Below the pieces are notes generated by a model. That model saw nothing but the letters and a program-made list of their open reading frames with translations. It made no database searches and was not told the origin of the DNA. The position numbers were made by a program, and so were the translations under genes. Source: Siphonodentalium dalli (lineage: Eukaryota > Mollusca > Scaphopoda > Gadilida > Siphonodentaliidae). From it: a DNA stretch of 64,000 nucleotides. The first letter of the stretch is position 1. Each line of letters starts with the position of its first letter. Below are positions 47,066 through 59,000 of the stretch, in pieces. The stretch is from assembly GCA_032622095.1 (NCBI GenBank), contig CP136067.1:93362707-93426706 (forward strand), read 5' to 3'.

Positions 47066-49512
47066 TTAATAGAAGAACGGCGCCCCATAGACAACAGACT
47101 ATAGAGGCGATATTACCGAAATGTACAAAACGTTAATGGAAAGTACGACATCGAACAAGAATATTTTTTTTTCCAGCATGCACTTTATGATGAAATGCGG
47201 GCATGCAATGGAAATCGAGAAACAATGAGTTGGCAAGAACATTATGAGATATTTCTTCTCACAGAGAGTTGAGCATCACATATATCATATGAATAACACA
47301 AACGTTAACATTACAGATAACGGGTAGAAATCACTTATCCCCTAACATGATGATGATAATTATTTACCGACTCGTCACCCATAATATAGATACATGCATA
47401 TTACAAAAAATATGGACATTTGATTCCAAGTTGAAATTGTATAAAATACAAGAGTACTAACACATTCGGAGATTTAGGTAGATAATTGTTAACTATCATT
47501 CAAAATCTTCAAACGTGTACCACGTGAGTCATATTATATTTTTGATGTTCTTAATCATCTTGAGAAAGTATGAGCCCAAAACTGTGGCAAAACATGTAAC
47601 ATCATCTGCAACATGGTCCAACTCTTTTTACATAAACAGTGTGAGTCACAAAACATGGAACATTAGTATTGTTTATAATAAACTGTACTTATAATCACAT
47701 TTTATATTTGTAATTGTTTTGACATCGGCCTCGAGTCGGCGTATGTGTCAATAAATCGACATATCTATTTTTAAAACTTTTAGTTGCCAGTTATAGCGAT
47801 ATGACTCAAATTTGTTTGGTCATTTAACTCAACTACACATCTAGACATAGGAATAACTCCATCTCTATCAGTCTTCCACTGAGATGTGTTTATATATACA
47901 TTATTCAACATTATTAGGGATATGCCTAAAAGTTCCACAAAAAAATGGAAATTATGTTATATTAAAAAGCAGCAAAAGGTTCTGAAATCACGGGCAATGG
48001 GAGGCCCACTTTGTCGGAGGAGAAAATATTTTTTTGCACTTAGCGCCCTGGATTTGACGGAATTTTCAATTAAAACCCTGTATACGGAATTTTATGTCAG
48101 TACCCCCCCCCCCCCCCCCCCCCCAATGTATTGAAATGTTCGACAATCTTAGTTATGTTGCTACCTTGTTCTAGAAGAGATAGATTATGGTATACTCACT
48201 TCTTAATTTTATTCACTGAAATAACCACACACTTTATGTTTAAGCTCGTGTTCATCGGTACAAGAAGCGAAACGCGTCGCAAGCCATTGACGAAAGCTAG
48301 CATGAGCAGATTATCGGCATGTCACCCGTCACAACGCTGCTAGAAACTAAACGCCCTTAATCGACTATTCACAGCTGTCAATCAAATAATTATTAGCAGA
48401 TATATGCTGCCAATCATGCAGCGACAGAGCCGCTCGTTTGCTGCATTAAAATGATGGCGCCATATTTGTTCGCACGAATTTGGTTATCAGTGCAAAATTA
48501 TGTTCAATGCTAAGTTGGCGGGACCAACGAATGACCTTCAACTGACATATCACACACAGTTCTGCTATGTTCTTGTTGAAATATAAGAATCCCAATTGTG
48601 ATGATTTTTTGAAATTTTATACAGTGTTCTTTGAAATCGATTTTTTTAGGTGTCGGAAGGAAGGAGCTATGACCCCAATAATTGCATATTCTATTGCTTC
48701 AGTGATCAGTTAACATAAAAAAACACAATATCATATCACAATTATCAACCAGTTCCAAACAGAAGAAACTGATCTAGAAGTTATTAGTAAAACACGTCAT
48801 ATTTTCCACTTCCGGCGGTCATTTTGGTGGCCATCTTGAACGGGGAGTTCCAATTTTGCGCTATAAAAGTGAAATTATGTCTTATCTTCATAAAAATATA
48901 TAGATTTGTATACATTTTGACTAGCTTTTCTCGCTAAAATTTGCATCAAACTTACTTAGAGCCTAGTCTGAAAAACGGCGGCCGTGATGGACGCCATCTT
49001 TTTGTTTCGTGTTAACATCGATTAGAAGTGTTTTCCCTCGAGGATGAATAGATTGCAGCTTGCTTGTTATAGAGGAGGCAACGTTAAACGATTTTCCTGA
49101 CAATAGTTTATCAATTGCTATGCCAATGGGCCAGAGTATTTGCTTTAAAAAATATGGCCACAATCCCAAAAGAAATATTTGGCACAATTCCACACTGTAT
49201 ACTTTAACATGAACTGTGCATGCATCGCAAGGTACTGGGTCAACCAAAATATAATATTTATGTAATTCATTTTTGATTAACTAGCATGTTTATAGTCACC
49301 AAATGAGTCACACTTTGTAACTTTTTCAGAACAGCAGAGAATAATGTTCGGGATATATGTGAAAAATCAACTTTTTACAAAATTTGGTTGCCATTTTGGA
49401 AGCCGTCTGGAGTAATTTGATCTAAAAAACACCTTAGTGTGACACATTTAAGATAGATTTTGTAAGTGTTTCCCCTCCAAGATGGTTGCTTTCTCTACCA
49501 TTAACCCTTTCC
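47066..49512. other. Intergenic, AT-rich; 22-base poly-C run
   Basis: No exon is recognised. A poly-C run is at 48,103-48,124. ATGGCGGCC-like motifs are near 48,978 and CCATTTTGG-like motifs near 48,820 and 49,392. The frames at 47,886-48,134 and 48,963-49,247 have no domain features. Confidence 0.4.
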
Positions 49513-49645
49513 TTAAGCCTTTCAGTGCCAAGTCCGATTTTTGTATCAACCCATATTTCCTTGATCATTTTTTCAAATTTATTGATTATAATAATGTGAT
49601 ACATTGATGGAAAGAGCTCTTAGAGCTTGGTACTGAAAGGGTTAA
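49513..49645. mobile_element. TTAA-flanked MITE, 133 bp
   Basis: TTAA-GCCTTTCAGTGCCAAG is inverted as CTTGGTACTGAAAGGG-TTAA. The subterminal GTCCGATTTTTGTATC matches the arm of the 29,244-29,480 MITE, so they are relatives, but this one lacks the 69-bp hairpin. Another TTAACCCTTT lies 12 bp outside the left end. Confidence 0.65.
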
Positions 49646-50026
49646 TAAATTAATTCTCGCATCAGTTTAAAAAAGTGTACATACACCTCACGTATGATGT
49701 GCTATTTACACATATATGCATACCGAAAGATGTCATGTCAACAAACAACGACGGAGTGCAGATACCCGACAATATACCCCGATGTCCCAGGCTGCATCCA
49801 CCACCTCGTTATCTAGCCATGGCCTCTCATCTTAACTTCGTCCCGCCAGCACGTACCGGCACGTTCCACATACATAAGATAAGGGGGAGTAAAAGTCATT
49901 TTCACAATTATTCAAACTCATCCTTATTTGTTCTATCCACCAGCGTGGTGGGGATTAAATATATTTTATTTTATTTTGGTTCTGCATGATTTTTGATTCA
50001 AATGTATAGAAACGCATAGTGTTTGG

Positions 50027-50072
50027 ATGAAGGATATAATCTTCTTGTTGTCCCTCGTGGCGACTATAACAG
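50027..50072 (+). CDS. MAM gene exon 1: signal peptide
   Basis: ATG at 50,027 is followed by fourteen codons that make a Lys-Asp start and a hydrophobic core. The exon ends at G before gtatga, phase 1. Joined to the next exon the codon reads GTC (Val), giving ITGVARGQLDC, a sensible signal-cleavage region. The start context is weak (T at -3). It was chosen because no other nearby exon supplies a signal peptide with the right phase. Confidence 0.7.
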
Positions 50073-53000
50073 GTATGACAATTGTATACCCCTGTGTTTA
50101 GGTATAAGAAGAGATCTCTCGTGCATGCAGCCTGACTGTATATATGTATTCAATGGCGATACAAAACAATAATAATTCTGAGCCGTTTACTTACCATATA
50201 CATGTATACAGGCCTTCAATTTGCCCTTCATATCAGATTATATTCAGGTGGTAAATATTACTCGGGAAGAGAAATCATGTATATATATAGTTAATAGGAT
50301 AAGGACAAAAAAGTAAAACAGAGTTAACTGACCCACATGAAATAATTAAATTTTAATCCTAAAACTATACTGCACTTTTATCTTCTGTACCATAACACCT
50401 GAAATTAACATTTTTCAAAGTAGAATACATTCTTATGTAACTGTCTACTAATATGTACTACAATTGTCATCACGAAAATGGATGTTTGTATTTTTGCATA
50501 TGATAATGTCAATATAGATCCAAATAAAAGATATTAAAAATAAAATATAGTTGCCCTCCAGTTGGGAAACAATTATTCAACAAATATTAAGACATTACAC
50601 CATTATACTAACTTACAACATATTGTTATACTTTTGGTAAACAAATTTGATCTGAAATAGCCATCAGTTGGCTCATTTTCCAACCTTAGGGGGTGTCAAG
50701 TTGATTTCCAACAATTGGAAAGTTTGAGGTAACTGTTTTAATCCAATGGGAGTGCAAATGTAATTCAAGGGGAGAGGGTGGAGTTGAAAATTTGTGATCG
50801 AATGCACGATGTGTGTATCAGATGTGTGCTGAAAACCCAACAAAGGTCAAGCTGTGTACCCTCAACACTTTTTCGTAAAGCTGGGTACAACATCAGAAAA
50901 TGTGACGACATTAACCCCTTCAGCCTTGCTATTATTTTATATTTGTTTTGTTTTGTTTTTGTTTTGTTTCGTTTTTTTGTATTTGTTTTTTTTTTTGCAA
51001 TAAATTTCTGAAATCTTACATTTTCAATTTGACCTTTGTCGGTTACGATTATGCATTGTTCTGAGAAAATGAACTGTCCATATCAAGTTCATTTGCCGGA
51101 TCAATAAAATTGAATTATAACCGAAAACAAAGTCTTGAATAAAGATGTAAGATGTCCTTACATTATGTATATGTGGTTGCAGTGGTAAGACCAGCGTCGC
51201 GAGGGGACTAAACTCTGCCTTGAAGTTTGCTTACAAAAGTGCGCTGTATATTGATGGAGTAAATACCACACTATGGTTCATTTCCCTGCACAGAAACACC
51301 AACGACCCCGATCTCAGTGAGCTAACGTCTCCAGATACCTCCAATTAGGTTACCCTCGCTTTCGACTTTTAATCCTTCGTGAAATGTTGCGATAACCCTG
51401 TGACAATGCATTCTCTCATATATGCGAGTCTCCCACAGGGAGCCTCACATATATAAGATAATATAAACATTGGCCTAACATTACTTACCTTGACCTTGTA
51501 AGTTATGGCATTCTCTTATATATGCGGGGCTTCCTGTGAGAGATTAGCATATATAAGAGAATGCACTGGCACAGTATCTATAATGCTGCACCAACGCAGC
51601 TCCACCTATCAAAGTACCGAAAAGTATAAATATGGCGACCGCTTATAGTGAGTAATAAATCAAGCGCTATCAATAGTATCTGACGACGCACTCCGGTGTC
51701 ATTTCGACCTTTTCTAAAATATGGGTAGCCTTTTAACTGTTCCAAGTGATCGGTTTTGACTATTTAACTTCACTTTGGTATGTATACGTTCGAAATCTCT
51801 TTTCCAAGTTTCTACAAACCGCTCCTGGATCATGCCTCACAACTTTATATCATAATGGACCACGAAACCAGTACATATAAACATTGGGCATCAGAACCAT
51901 GCTAACATCCCATTTCTTTAATATGTCTTAGAGCACAATCCCATTGTTACAATCGTTCCCTGATTTTTGGTAAAGAACACCAATTCCCAAGGCTGGCGAA
52001 GGAATAGTTCAGTGATTAGCCCATTGTTAGGCACACGCAACTCATAACAGATAAATCGCACGGGCGCTTCAAAGTGGGACCACTCCGTGTTGTTTCGGAC
52101 ATATCTATTCACATTCAACGGCGATTAGTTCATGTTACTCACGTTGTTATGCGTGGCTAACCGGTTATCGTGTCCAATCGCGGCCAGCGCACGGATTGTG
52201 CGTCGTTGTCAAAACACGCTCAATGGTACATTTCCAGTTGATTGCATTATGTGGGATCAATTGTGCTCCAAGTGGGTCAGAGCACGCGAATAGTTCTTTA
52301 CCAGAATAAATCTCGTCTTCGACTCGATTTATTCTGGTAAAGAAAAATTCTTGTGCTCTAACCCTTACTTGCAGCTACATTAAACTCTTCCATCACGATA
52401 TGCATGCACCTATTTCATATTCGTATCGTGTGAAAATGTTTATGTGTGATGACAGAATAATCAGCCGTTTATTATGCTGTATTACTTTGTTGACTTAGAC
52501 AGCTGACAGTTAGCCTCTTGGTTACCAGTTTAGTCTTTATACTAGTATGCACCTGCTAGTCCGGAGAGCTGGTGTGGTGTCTACATGTAGATCCGACATC
52601 CACTTTGTCATATATTGGCATAAAACATAAAACAAACACCACCGAAATTTTATAAAATAATAATTTAATAAAATAATCGCCCATTGATTCTCACAAACGG
52701 TTTTTTATTTGAAATTATTAAATAAGAGTAAGTTGATAGCCTCCCTTGATTCTTCTTGCAGTCGCCAGAGGGCAACTGGATTGTAACTTCGAGACAAACT
52801 TCTGCCAATGGACTCAAGTTACGGGATCTGACAACTTGGACTGGGTGCGACAGATGGGACCCACCGCCACAAAAGGGACCGGTCCATCGTTCGACCACAC
52901 CACTGGAAGTACGTATAATATGAGATCACCTATTGACAATTAACACCCGCTATGGGAAGATGGCCGAGACTGTTGTTATATAGACTAATCACATTTTTTA

Positions 53001-56000
53001 GTTGTTGAACGAAAAACAATTTAAATTTAAATTTATTATTAGTTCATCTAATAACCTATAAGGTTTTCGAACAATGTCGTGAAAATGAAGCGTGTTCCAC
53101 AATTTTTCATACATTGCATGCTTAACAAAGTGCATGTTTTTCAGCACTACCGTATATATCACGATGTCAACCTCAATATCTGAAATGCAATTATCAGAAA
53201 GTTGAAACCAGATTGTTCAACCATACTAAAACTGTCGTATGACATACTTAACCGAGTATTGAGACCAAGAAATACTATGTCGGCATTGGCATTTTAAGAC
53301 GTAAGAGGGGTACATGAACAAAATAAAAGATTAACCAAATTATATTTACTTCTTTATTTTTTATTCATGTATACAACCCGTGCAAATATGTTATAATATG
53401 AGTATACATGAATTGTAAAGAAAACTATGAATACATTATAAAAACAAATGCACCTTCTAAAAATCGGCGTTATGTGTGTTGTATAGTCACAGGCACGTGC
53501 ATCCAGGGCAACGCTCGGTTTGTCTTGGAGACAAGTACATGTAACATGCAGCTGTTCCAACATTCAACCATATATGAAACAAAGTCAATACACCTATAAT
53601 AAAGAGCTTTAAAAAACTTATGTCTCAATTTGATTATCATGACAATACATATAGCCGCTTCTCGTATAAGTTCATATCCGTCCTCCAATCAGGCTATTGG
53701 AAGCAGGTTTGTCGGCCCATATATCCACCGTTGAAGCCAGCGACGTGGCCATTGAGTCTCTGTTCAAATGATGTCCAACTTTTACGTTCCAACTGGGACC
53801 CCAAAGGCTGGAATTTTCTAACTGGGTCCTAATTAAGCTTTCCCAACTTTTGGAATTTTCAAGTTCAGAAATTTTCCAACTGATGACCATTTCGGTCCAA
53901 TTATTTGACAGAAAATAGTAAACTGTTCGAATTGTGATCGAAAACCGACACATTTAACACTATGTACTGGTTTGAAAATCATACTATCAGAACAATTTCG
54001 AGCTATTGTTGGGCTGAATATCCAATTAATGTTGTGTCAGGCGTGAGATGTCCAGTTATTGTGGCCAAAGTTAGGATGAGACACCCCTACATGTTGCCAA
54101 GCGCCTTGTTTTTAAAACCGCACTACTGACATATATGTAGGCCTATGAATACACGTCAACACGCGTTAATAGTTACACGTACGTGCGGCTGAACATGTCT
54201 AGTATATGAATATTTCCCACCGATGAATATAAATCCTTTTGAATTAATATTATCTGCCGTCTGTTTATTTGTATCTGTATATATAGAATACAGGAGCCGA
54301 TTACGGCTTTAGGCGCATTGGTGGAGAAGGATGATGATGATAGATGGTCGTCTGTTTATATATATATATTTACATACACCTGATATCTCTTCCGATTTCC
54401 CCATAGCGTTACGGTAGACACGCCTCCTTATTCAATGCGTTCATAAACCTATGAACGTAACGTGACGTCACTTCCAATGTCGTTCATAGGTTTATGAACA
54501 CATTGGTCCCGGAAATCACCGGGGATTGTCGGACATTACCGACTGCTTGAGTATCTAGTCAGCCAATACGCCAAGGATTTGATAGCAAACAATATGTAAT
54601 CGAGGTTCACGATTGGATTGCTAGTGGCATCTAATCGCGAGCACGGGTGGTACGAGATGTTCGATTGACTATCAGAATGTTGGTTATCATATAATCCCAT
54701 ATCCCATAGTATGTCAAATATAGCGAATTATGAAAATACAGCGAAATAGCACGACAAATCGAAATAGGAAAATACAGCGAAATAGGGCGAAATATAGAGC
54801 GAAATATGGAAATAGGAAATTATTTTTATAAACGAAATAACGGAGATATTTGAAAAAGTGTTTTTGACGAAATAACGGACATATTTGGAGAAGTGTTTTA
54901 AAAGAGCGTAAGTATATAAATATAAATAATAAACGGCGGATTCAACGTGGTCATGGGTTTTGACCGCAATAAAAAATCAGCAAACTCCGCATGAACCCCT
55001 TCGGGGTTCATGCAGTTTGCTGAATTTTTCTCGCGGTCAAAATCCCATGACCACATTGAAACCGCCGTTCATTTCTTATGTGACCCGCCATATCAAATCC
55101 AGTCGGAAGTCGAGATTTTTTTACCCCGTGCCAATGCATTCTCTTATATATGCGAGTCGACCATAGGTCGCCTCGCATATATAAGAGAATGCATTGGCCT
55201 TTAGAACAATTTTTTACAATTTTAATAATTTGTTCTTGTATTCTTTAACAATTTTATAATTTCACCCATACAGAGCCCCAGACAAACATGAGCAGACGAC
55301 ACTCTTCTATGTGCTTCTATATATGTGTGGGGCTCCCTGCAGGGTAATGGATGTTTTTTTTTATTTTATGTCCTAAAAATTTTAAGAAACATTTATTTAA
55401 CAAACATGATAAAAAATTGTTAAGCCAATGCATTCTCTTATATATGCGAGGCGACCTATGGTCGACTCGCATATATAAGAGAATGCATTGGCACAGGGTA
55501 AAACAAAATCCCGACTTCGACTGGATTTGATATGGCGGGTCACATATTGCATGAACATCTCTCCAAATGAATAATAGTCATTTCCGATGTATACTTTTAT
55601 AAAAGATGGGAGAATCCATTTAAGGAAAGGTTATATATTTTACGATATTATTGCATTCTAGAACTCATCGGTGGGTAATTAGAAATTGATTTCGGTTTCG
55701 TTGCGCCTCCTGAGAAAGTATCTATTTTCCCGCCACAAGTTGGAAGTTCCTCACCACGAGAGTAATCAGATCTCACCGACAACCAATCTTCGTTAAATCT
55801 TTTTGATCGAATATTTCGTTGTTTCATATTCCGGTTCGATTATGGAGGGGGGGGGGGTATAAATAGTTCTGTAAATACGTGTACGTGTATTACTTTTGTA
55901 GGGACATCAGGATGGCACAGTGGTTGTTTTCAATTGTATGCACATAAGTGTGACAAACGCTCTTTAATAATATGACTTTATGACTTTAAATTATGATTAT

Positions 56001-59000
56001 AAATAATAGGGGACCCCAGTATAATAATAAGGAGAGTATCAACCCCACCCCCTCCCCTGAATCCTGAATATCAGTTAATTTTGGGGGTGAATCCTGAATA
56101 CATGTTAAGAAATAATATGCCATCAAAACCTGCGTCCAAGATGTTTTGCTTGAACCCGAATACCAGTTAATTCGGGGGTATGAATCCCGCGTACGTCTTC
56201 AAAACACCCTGAATCCCGCGTACCGAAAGGGGGGGGGGGTGATACCCTCAATAAGAACAGATCAGAAATAGACTTAACAAATGCTCTTTATTAAATAATT
56301 TTGCTTGCTGAATTTTTTTTCGAAGATATAATGATGATTTAAATAAGTATGGACTATAAAATTCGTAGGCAAAATTGAGTCCATGATCGACTACCCGGCC
56401 CACTTGGTGCATGAGTGCCGGCCCGGCTAAAGATCATAATGGTAACTAGAATGCACTCAGAGAGATGCCAACGTGCGAAAAAATGTAATAAACAATAATT
56501 TAAAAAATAATTTCACTGTATTTTACTTAATTTATTTAATTTAATTTAATGTGAGCAAAAAAAGACAATTACCATTTCTCATTTCATCACAGATAAAAGG
56601 CAAATTACTATATTAATCATTTAAGTAATTAAAACCAATTCCACGTTGCCGAAAGGATGAGACTTTAATATCGATTACATTTTTTTCAGCGGCATATTTT
56701 CATTTTCATTTTCCGATAGTCAAAGTTGACCAAAGGAGCAATTATAAGAAATAATTAATACTATTTGTGTAAATATTGATAGCAGCCAATATGCAACAAT
56801 AAATATCAATAATTAATCAATAATTAATCAATAACGATCATTTTATGTAATAATAAACTCTTCAAACGGTGTTTGTGTCAACAAATGCGTTTTGTTTTGT
56901 GTTACGTCATTCGTCGTATTTGACCCGGAACTCGGCTGAAGGTTAGGCTATTCAGCCTATTGCGTCGAATTACGAAATCGCGTTTTGAATGTCTCTCTTT
57001 TCCCGCACGATAAAAAGAAGTCTTCGCACGAACCAAAAATGATAAAACTTCCCAATTATAAGTAAAAATACTCAAATGATGGAGTCTATGTAGGTCCCGA
57101 AGGAGTCTATAGACTCTTTGATGTAGAGTTCTGATGGAGAAAATGTAGGTCGATCTATTTTTGTCATAACTCTGACGTATTTTGACCTGGGAGAAAAAAT
57201 CGATATCGAGGATCACTACGAGCATGCCAGTTTTAAATATAGAAACAGGGAATCCCGACAAATGGCGATATCGGCGACAAACAAATAATCGAAAACAACA
57301 CATAAAATAAACATAGCAAAAACGCGGCACTGTAAAAATGTCAGAACGCCACGAGGTTTTACGTCGTTTTTGGTGACGTCATGGAGTGAAACGGAGTAGG
57401 GTGACACCAACCTACGAATCTGTCTGATCGCCATACTGTTGCGCGAGCGCACGTAATTAGGAGAAATTAGGCCAAATGTTTAAAAGTTTAATAAGTTTAC
57501 ACAAAACCCCCCACCCCCCGCAAAAAAAAAACATCTCTGATCGAAGTAGAACTGTACTGATCAGTCACTTTAAGATGGCGGCGCCTTGTGTTTTTAATTA
57601 AAAATGCTACCGAATGCTTCATTATCACTTCCAATACCAATACAGAACATTGTGTTCACCTACCTATATATATACGAGCGCCTGGGGCGCATAAGATACT
57701 ATGGGTGGCGGGATGGGATGGTGGGTGGGTACTACCTATATACGAGCGCCTGCGGCGCATAAGATACTATGGGTAGCGGGATGGGGTGGCGGGATGGTGT
57801 GGTGGGTGGGTACTACCTATATACGAGCGCCTGCTGCGCATAAGATACTATGGGTGGCGGGATGGGGTGGTGGGTGGGTACTACCTATATACGAGCGCCT
57901 GCTGCGCATAAGATACTATGGGTGGCGGGATGGGGTGGTGCAGTGTAGTTTCCAGTAATTATTTGGGGACACTTGTATATATGCCAAAGTCATATTCGAA
58001 GGCCGCAGCCCTAAGTTGGGGTGGGTATGGTGTGGTCTCCCCCTTGAACTACATGTACATACTGCCATAAAATGACAATTTATTGCTTTCTTTGATGATT
58101 TAGTGTTAGTCGTGTTTGTTTTCTAGTAATAATGGTCAAAAAACAAATTATCTGAGGAATTTTTCTTCTTTCTAACTGTTTTTTGGGCGCCTCAAGTCGC
58201 TGTCTTCGGTATGTCCGTCCGTCTGTCTAGCCGTCTGTCCGTCTGTCTGTCGAGCCGTCTGTCTGTCCATCCCTCCGTTAACATTTTTGGTTTCCGATCG
58301 ATAACTCCAGTTTGGATTATTTGATCTGAACCAAAGTTGGTATGTGTATTTCCCAGCTAAAGATACAGGCCAAGTTCGAATATGGGTTTCGTCCAATTAT
58401 TGTTACATGAGTTATGGCCCTTTTTCGACTTAGAATTTGACATTCCTAAGTTAACTTTGTTTATGGCTATATATAAACTAAATTGATATTAAATTATTAA
58501 ATTTGATTTTTAAATAACCTATTAATCTGAACATTTACAGAAGACATTTTGGACTCAAATGAATTATTTTTCTATATATTATCCATAATAGATAGTTGTT
58601 ATTACTGGGAATTTATTGAAATTGGCAAAGTCTGCCTTTAAAATCTGGTGTCTGTTAATACATAATAATATATTTTATGCTAAATCACTAATATTACGTC
58701 TACTTTCAATCGCCTCTCGGTCGAACAGGCTATAAAGCACAGCTGAAATGCCCTTCTCTTATGGAGACCAAACATATAGGAAAAAGTAAAGCCCAATGTT
58801 TAAAAACTGGTCTATGTTTCATGCTTATTCTTATTTTTAGCTGGCTCATACATCTACTTCGAATCGTCGCTCGGTCGGGCAGGGTATAAAGCACAGCTAA
58901 CAGGCCCTCCGTTGACGGTGCATCAAGGACAGACGAAATGCTTGACGTTTTGGTACCACATGTTCGGACAGCACGTCAACATGCTGAACGTTTACTACAA

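Larger units (their letters stand above)
50073..52761. other. MAM gene intron 1, with repeats
   Basis: A GTTGGAAATTTTCCAAC-family fragment is at about 50,660-50,720, T-rich simple sequence at 50,937-51,000, a pair of diverged hairpins at 51,404-51,572, and the TTAGAGC MITE at 51,928-52,361. No further exon is recognised. Confidence 0.5.
52909..58840. other. MAM gene intron 2, ~5.9 kb, mostly repeats
   Basis: In order: diffuse AT-rich DNA to 53,770; a GTTGGAAATTTTCC-family fragment in inverse orientation (53,780-53,905); hairpins and a MITE at 54.4-55.5 kb; G/C runs and repeated GAATCCTGAATA/GAATCCCGCGTAC motifs at 56.05-56.25 kb; a minisatellite at 57.66-57.96 kb; and a GTCT-rich repeat at 58.2-58.4 kb. 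A 142-codon minus-strand frame (56,902-57,330) has no domain. Confidence 0.5.

Noticed and set aside
49675..49989. 104-codon frame just upstream of the MAM signal exon
   Set aside because: No domain or signal peptide; it is not in phase-compatible splice context with exon 2, while the 46-bp exon at 50,027 fits exactly.
56902..57330. 142-codon minus-strand open frame in MAM intron 2
   Set aside because: No start context, domain, signal peptide or splice partner is visible; composition is ordinary for a chance frame. A transcript or homologue would be needed.
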